Positions 20,182 through 23,656 of a stretch of 23,656 bases of DNA are shown here, piece after piece. The stretch comes from Mnemiopsis leidyi. Its lineage: Eukaryota > Ctenophora > Tentaculata > Lobata > Bolinopsidae. Within the stretch, counting starts at the first letter, position 1. Each line of letters begins with the position of its first letter. The notes beneath the pieces were generated by a model that worked only from the letters and a program-made list of their open reading frames with translations, did no database searches and was not told the origin of the DNA. A program made the position numbers and the translations under genes. The stretch is from the NCBI GenBank assembly GCA_000226015.1, contig JH154797.1, positions 46,250 through 69,905 of the forward strand, in the 5' to 3' direction.

Positions 20182-21784
20182 GAATTTAAACTTTATCGTT
20201 GCTAAGATACGGAACAAAGGATTATATCCCCTTAACTGTCATATTTTACGATCTCTGACCAAATGAACCGTCTTTGGACTTATTCGCCGGGAGTTTTTGA
20301 AGGAGAATATGCTATCGTTTTGTGAGATCATTTGTTGTTTAATTTTTGTTGCTGTATTCCCCGTATTTGGTGCAATTTAGAAATTTGAGCGTTTAATTTC
20401 TATATTTTTTCTAAATATTACATAGCTAGTCTGAATACTGGATCATCAAATGATGCAAATTATATCACCACTGTTCACTAGGTAAGCATCAGGCGTGCAT
20501 GAAGTGCGCATCAAATGTCCATCGCGTCAGTATTTCACCAACTTGCCGAAGAGGAAGAAATTACTTCGCACATTTAGCTAAGAACGAATTAGAATGATAT
20601 GAATCCAAGATAAGACCAAGTTTTAAAGCAGCTGGTACCGCTATCAATCATGTACTAAAACTAAAATTACTTCACACAAATTTATCAACCCATTAAGACT
20701 TTACCGCAGATATAGCTCGTTAGTAATAACAATGGTATAATAGCTGTACAGCAACAAATAATAGCTTAATAGCTGTAGAGTTCTGAGTTTTAAATTTTCT
20801 GTTAATAAATTTTTGCTTATAGTTTTTTCACTGGTAATGGTCTCAGACGATTTCAACTCTTAAAATTAAATACTACGCTACCAGCGAAGTTCCAGTTTTT
20901 GTCGCTCAATTTCATGTTCCATAAGTACACGTTTGATAGCTGACACATGGGTTAACACGAGACATTACTCAGAATTATTCTTCATGTCAGCATTAGGTTT
21001 TAAAATAAAACCAAAATAAGTCAGAAATCTTAATTGTTGACGAATTTTCCAAACAATCTCAACTGTCGCGTTGTTACTTTTGTTACTGTATTATAGCGGC
21101 CGTTAAATCCTAAATTTTGATTTTTGTGCCGGTAGACGAAAACATTTATGTTTGGTTAACAATGAATTACTCTGTAGTCTACGTAACTCTTCTCAGCTTT
21201 GCAGTAAGAAGTAGTATAAATAAAACAGGAATTTCTCTGTTACATGAGAGCATGAGGTTCATCAGGATACTCAAATTATTTTCATCACAGTAGTTCTAAA
21301 AGTATTAATCCTACGTTAACATGAGATTATGCCCGTTTATGTTCCAGTGACACGTGACGTGAATTTGTCTAATTCGACCCTGGAAAAACCTGGTCTAATT
21401 TGTCGCATTGTTGGTAATTACTAGTTATTCCGTGTCACGTGAATGCGACGTCGCAACTTACGATAGTCATGGTCCGGTCATTTATACTACCGAAATCATT
21501 GCACTCTGCAGTGACATTAGTTTTTTAAAGTTCAGTACTGCAGAGAGACATGCTGTTTTGTTGCAGAATCTGCGGTCTACTTCAACATAGTTTTACAGCG
21601 AACACAGCTTCAGTTTTTCTACAGTTTTTCTACAGATAATCTACAGTTGTTCAACAGTTTAGTAGTTGTGCTGTGATGATGTTTTTTAGCAATTCTTCTT
21701 CTCTTCACAATTAATGGTAATGGGTTTTTGCGTAACACCAACAAGTAATTAAGCAGTTTACACTATATAGGGGGGGGGCCACGT
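20182..21784. other. 1.6 kb without a recognised gene
   Basis: No exon or domain text was found. Near 21606-21660 a ten-base phrase CTACAGTTTT recurs with variants. CACGTG appears near 21353 and 21435, with GTGACACG and CGTGTCAC forming a distant inverted pair. None of this amounts to a feature I can name. Confidence 0.4.
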
Positions 21785-21868
21785 CCCTAAAAAGCCCAAA
21801 AAAGCCCATTTTTTAAGGGCCCTTGAGGGGTCTCCGAAGGTAAAAATGGGACTTTTTGGGCCCTAAAA
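21785..21868. repeat. fold-back inverted repeat
   Basis: The left arm 21794-21815 (GCCCAAAAAAGCCCATTTTT) and right arm 21841-21861 (AAAAATGGGACTTTTTGGGC) are near-perfect inverted complements separated by 25 bases that include the palindrome AAGGGCCCTT. A run of nine G precedes it at 21770-21778. It may be a decayed fold-back or MITE-type insertion. Confidence 0.7.
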
Positions 21869-22279
21869 TTTTATGACTTTATCCAACTTTAGGCAGTATA
21901 TTGGGTTATCATTATGGGAGATATGATCAAAACTCGCCAAAATACTGTTATTTTCATCAATTTCATCATGAGAAAGCTTTAAAAGAGATCATTTTAGAAC
22001 TAGTTTATATCGAATAGACTTAATTATGTATCAATCAGTAAAGGTAGACCATATTTTTGCATTCAACAATGGCAAATAAGTAGAAGCACATGTTAGAGAG
22101 ATTAACTACTATAAGAGAGGGATCATGGTCGTTCATTACTGTTTTGAAATGATAATCTATGTCCTAGTGGAAACTGGTAAGGAACAGAGTCAGGCAAAGT
22201 TTTAGAGATGAAACAGTGGGTTAAGTTCTTTCTTAATGATTTAATGCAAAATCATACAGGGTTTAGTCCTGCTGTCAGT

Positions 22280-23656
22280 CGTACTCCTGAGGTACCACAG
22301 TAATATCCGAATATTACCCCTATAAACCACTGTAGAACACCAGTAATAACCCAGTAGTACCAAAGTAGTACCTATACCACTGTGGTACCCAGGTAGTGTC
22401 CCAATTTAACCCCTTTTCTGTCCATGTTGAACCCCAGTACTTAGTAGTTCTCCAGTAGCACTCCTATACTACCCATGTAGTATCCCGGTAGTACCACACC
22501 TCAGTTGTACCCCAGTGGTGCTGCAATTGTACCCCAACAACACCCCTGTAGTGTCCCTGCAGTACCCCAGTAGTAACCCAGTAGCATTCCTCTTGTACCC
22601 TAGCAGTATCCCAGCAATACCAAAGAAGTACCCCAGTTTTATCCAATTACATAGTTCACTAGCAATACCCCAGTAGTACCTTAGTTAAACCGCCACGTCC
22701 CCAGTAGTACCACAGTAGTACCCCAGAAGTATCCCAAAAGTTATCCAGGAGTATCCCAGTGGTAACAAAGCTGTAGTGCTCCAGCACTGAGAAGTATTCC
22801 AGAACTACCTTAGTAGTGCCCCAACTTAGTAAAATTGCAGTACCGCACTGGTACTTTTGCAGTATCTCAGTAGTATCCCAGTAGTATCCCGTAGTACCTC
22901 ACTAGTACTTTTGCAGTATCTCAGTAGTATCCCAGTAGTATCCCGGCAGAACCCCAACTAAGTAGCTCTAAAGTACCCTAATAGTAACCCAATGGTACCC
23001 CACTAGTACTCCTAAAGTGCACAAGTAGTACTCCAGTTGTACCCCTGTAGTACTTCTGGTGAATCCTAGTAATAACGCAGTGGCACCCCAGTAATATCCT
23101 TCTAGTATCCCTTTAGTACCCCAGTAGTATCGCAGTAGTGCCAAAGTGTTACCCAAAGGTTCTCCAGTGTTATCCGAATAGAACCTTTTTCAACCACGGT
23201 AATACCGCAGTAGGGAACCAGTAGTACCCAGCAGTGCCCATTCAACGCACAAGTAGTACCCAATAGTACCCTAGGGTACCTCCAATATTACCCTAGGAGT
23301 ACCCCGATGCAAAGATACCATAGTAGTACCTCAGTACAATTCTGTAGTACCCCAGTAAGCCAGTAGTACACCAGTAGTAATCCAGCTGTAGTACCCAAGC
23401 AGTACCATAGTAGTACCCCTACTTGGTACTCTGTAAAACACCAGAAGTGAAACAATGGTACCCAAGTAGTACTCCTGTAGTACCAATTAGGAATCCAGTG
23501 GTACCCCAGAAGTATTCCTATGTTTCTCCTGTAGCACCCTTGTATCACTCCTTTAGAACTCCAGTAATATCCAGTGGTACTCCAGTAGTATCCCAGTAGT
23601 ACCACTGTAGTACCCCAGTAGTGACCCAGTAGAATCCCAGTAGTGTCACTGTAGTA
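22280..23656. repeat. degenerate 11-bp satellite array
   Basis: About 125 units related to AGTAGTACCCC run to the right edge and presumably beyond. Units vary (AGTAGTATCCC, AGTAGTGCCAA) and small indels break phase. On the minus strand no stop arises from the consensus, so long open frames appear; 33 bases equal 11 codons, so every minus frame reads as the same 11-residue repeat GVLLGYYWGTT. These frames are not genes. Confidence 0.9.

Noticed and set aside
22464-23605. Three minus-strand open frames rich in Tyr, Trp and Gly
   Set aside because: They are the 11-bp satellite read through; the consensus simply lacks minus-strand stops, and the same residue repeat appears in every frame.
1-23656. 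CRISPR array, bacterial operon, rRNA or complete tRNA gene
   Set aside because: No spacer-repeat pattern, ribosome binding sites or rRNA text; all clear genes have spliceosomal introns, and no complete cloverleaf was found.

Overview
The window is animal nuclear DNA. It is AT-rich, its genes are split by GT-AG introns, and much of the space between them is simple and tandem repeat. The best taxonomic clue is a large LDLa-containing seven-transmembrane receptor whose ectodomain motifs (for example PRYEVCP and LCDGKDTCGNENEIC) match, from memory, a receptor family abundant in cnidarians. A cnidarian source is therefore my best guess, held with moderate confidence.

Layout. 1-1448: a possible 3' coding fragment at the left edge, a tRNA-derived SINE-like segment and a short tandem repeat. 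1449-9394 (+): the first nine coding exons (about 369 codons) of a Hook-family dynein/cargo adaptor; the second half of a normal Hook protein was not found. Its last intron (4627-9281) contains a complete, oppositely oriented two-exon receptor gene (4769-8244, -) with an apparent one-base frameshift. 10044-11048: two copies of a short terminal-inverted-repeat element flank an unassigned 110-codon ORF. 11090-11572 (+): the last two exons of an EF-hand protein. 12601-15218 (-): the last six exons of VPS35, the retromer core subunit. One exon junction is out of phase, and the 5' edge of the last exon has been tandemly multiplied. 15219-18115: mostly unassigned sequence with small repeats. 18170-20006 (+): a compact six-exon gene for a secreted precursor. 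It has a signal peptide, then dibasic-delimited peptides carried one per exon, with phase-2 introns splitting the codon at each module border. A minisatellite follows its stop codon. 20182-22280: unassigned, with one fold-back sequence. 22280-23656: a degenerate 11-bp tandem array running off the right edge.

The strongest candidate for something undescribed is the precursor at 18170-20006, which looks like a neuropeptide or peptide-hormone precursor built by exon duplication. Three of its four units share the core E-E-Q-(D/N)-aromatic. Hook, VPS35 and the EF-hand gene are all seen only in part. This may reflect very long introns, local rearrangement, or an assembly join somewhere in 9.4-15.2 kb, so gene integrity here should be treated with caution.
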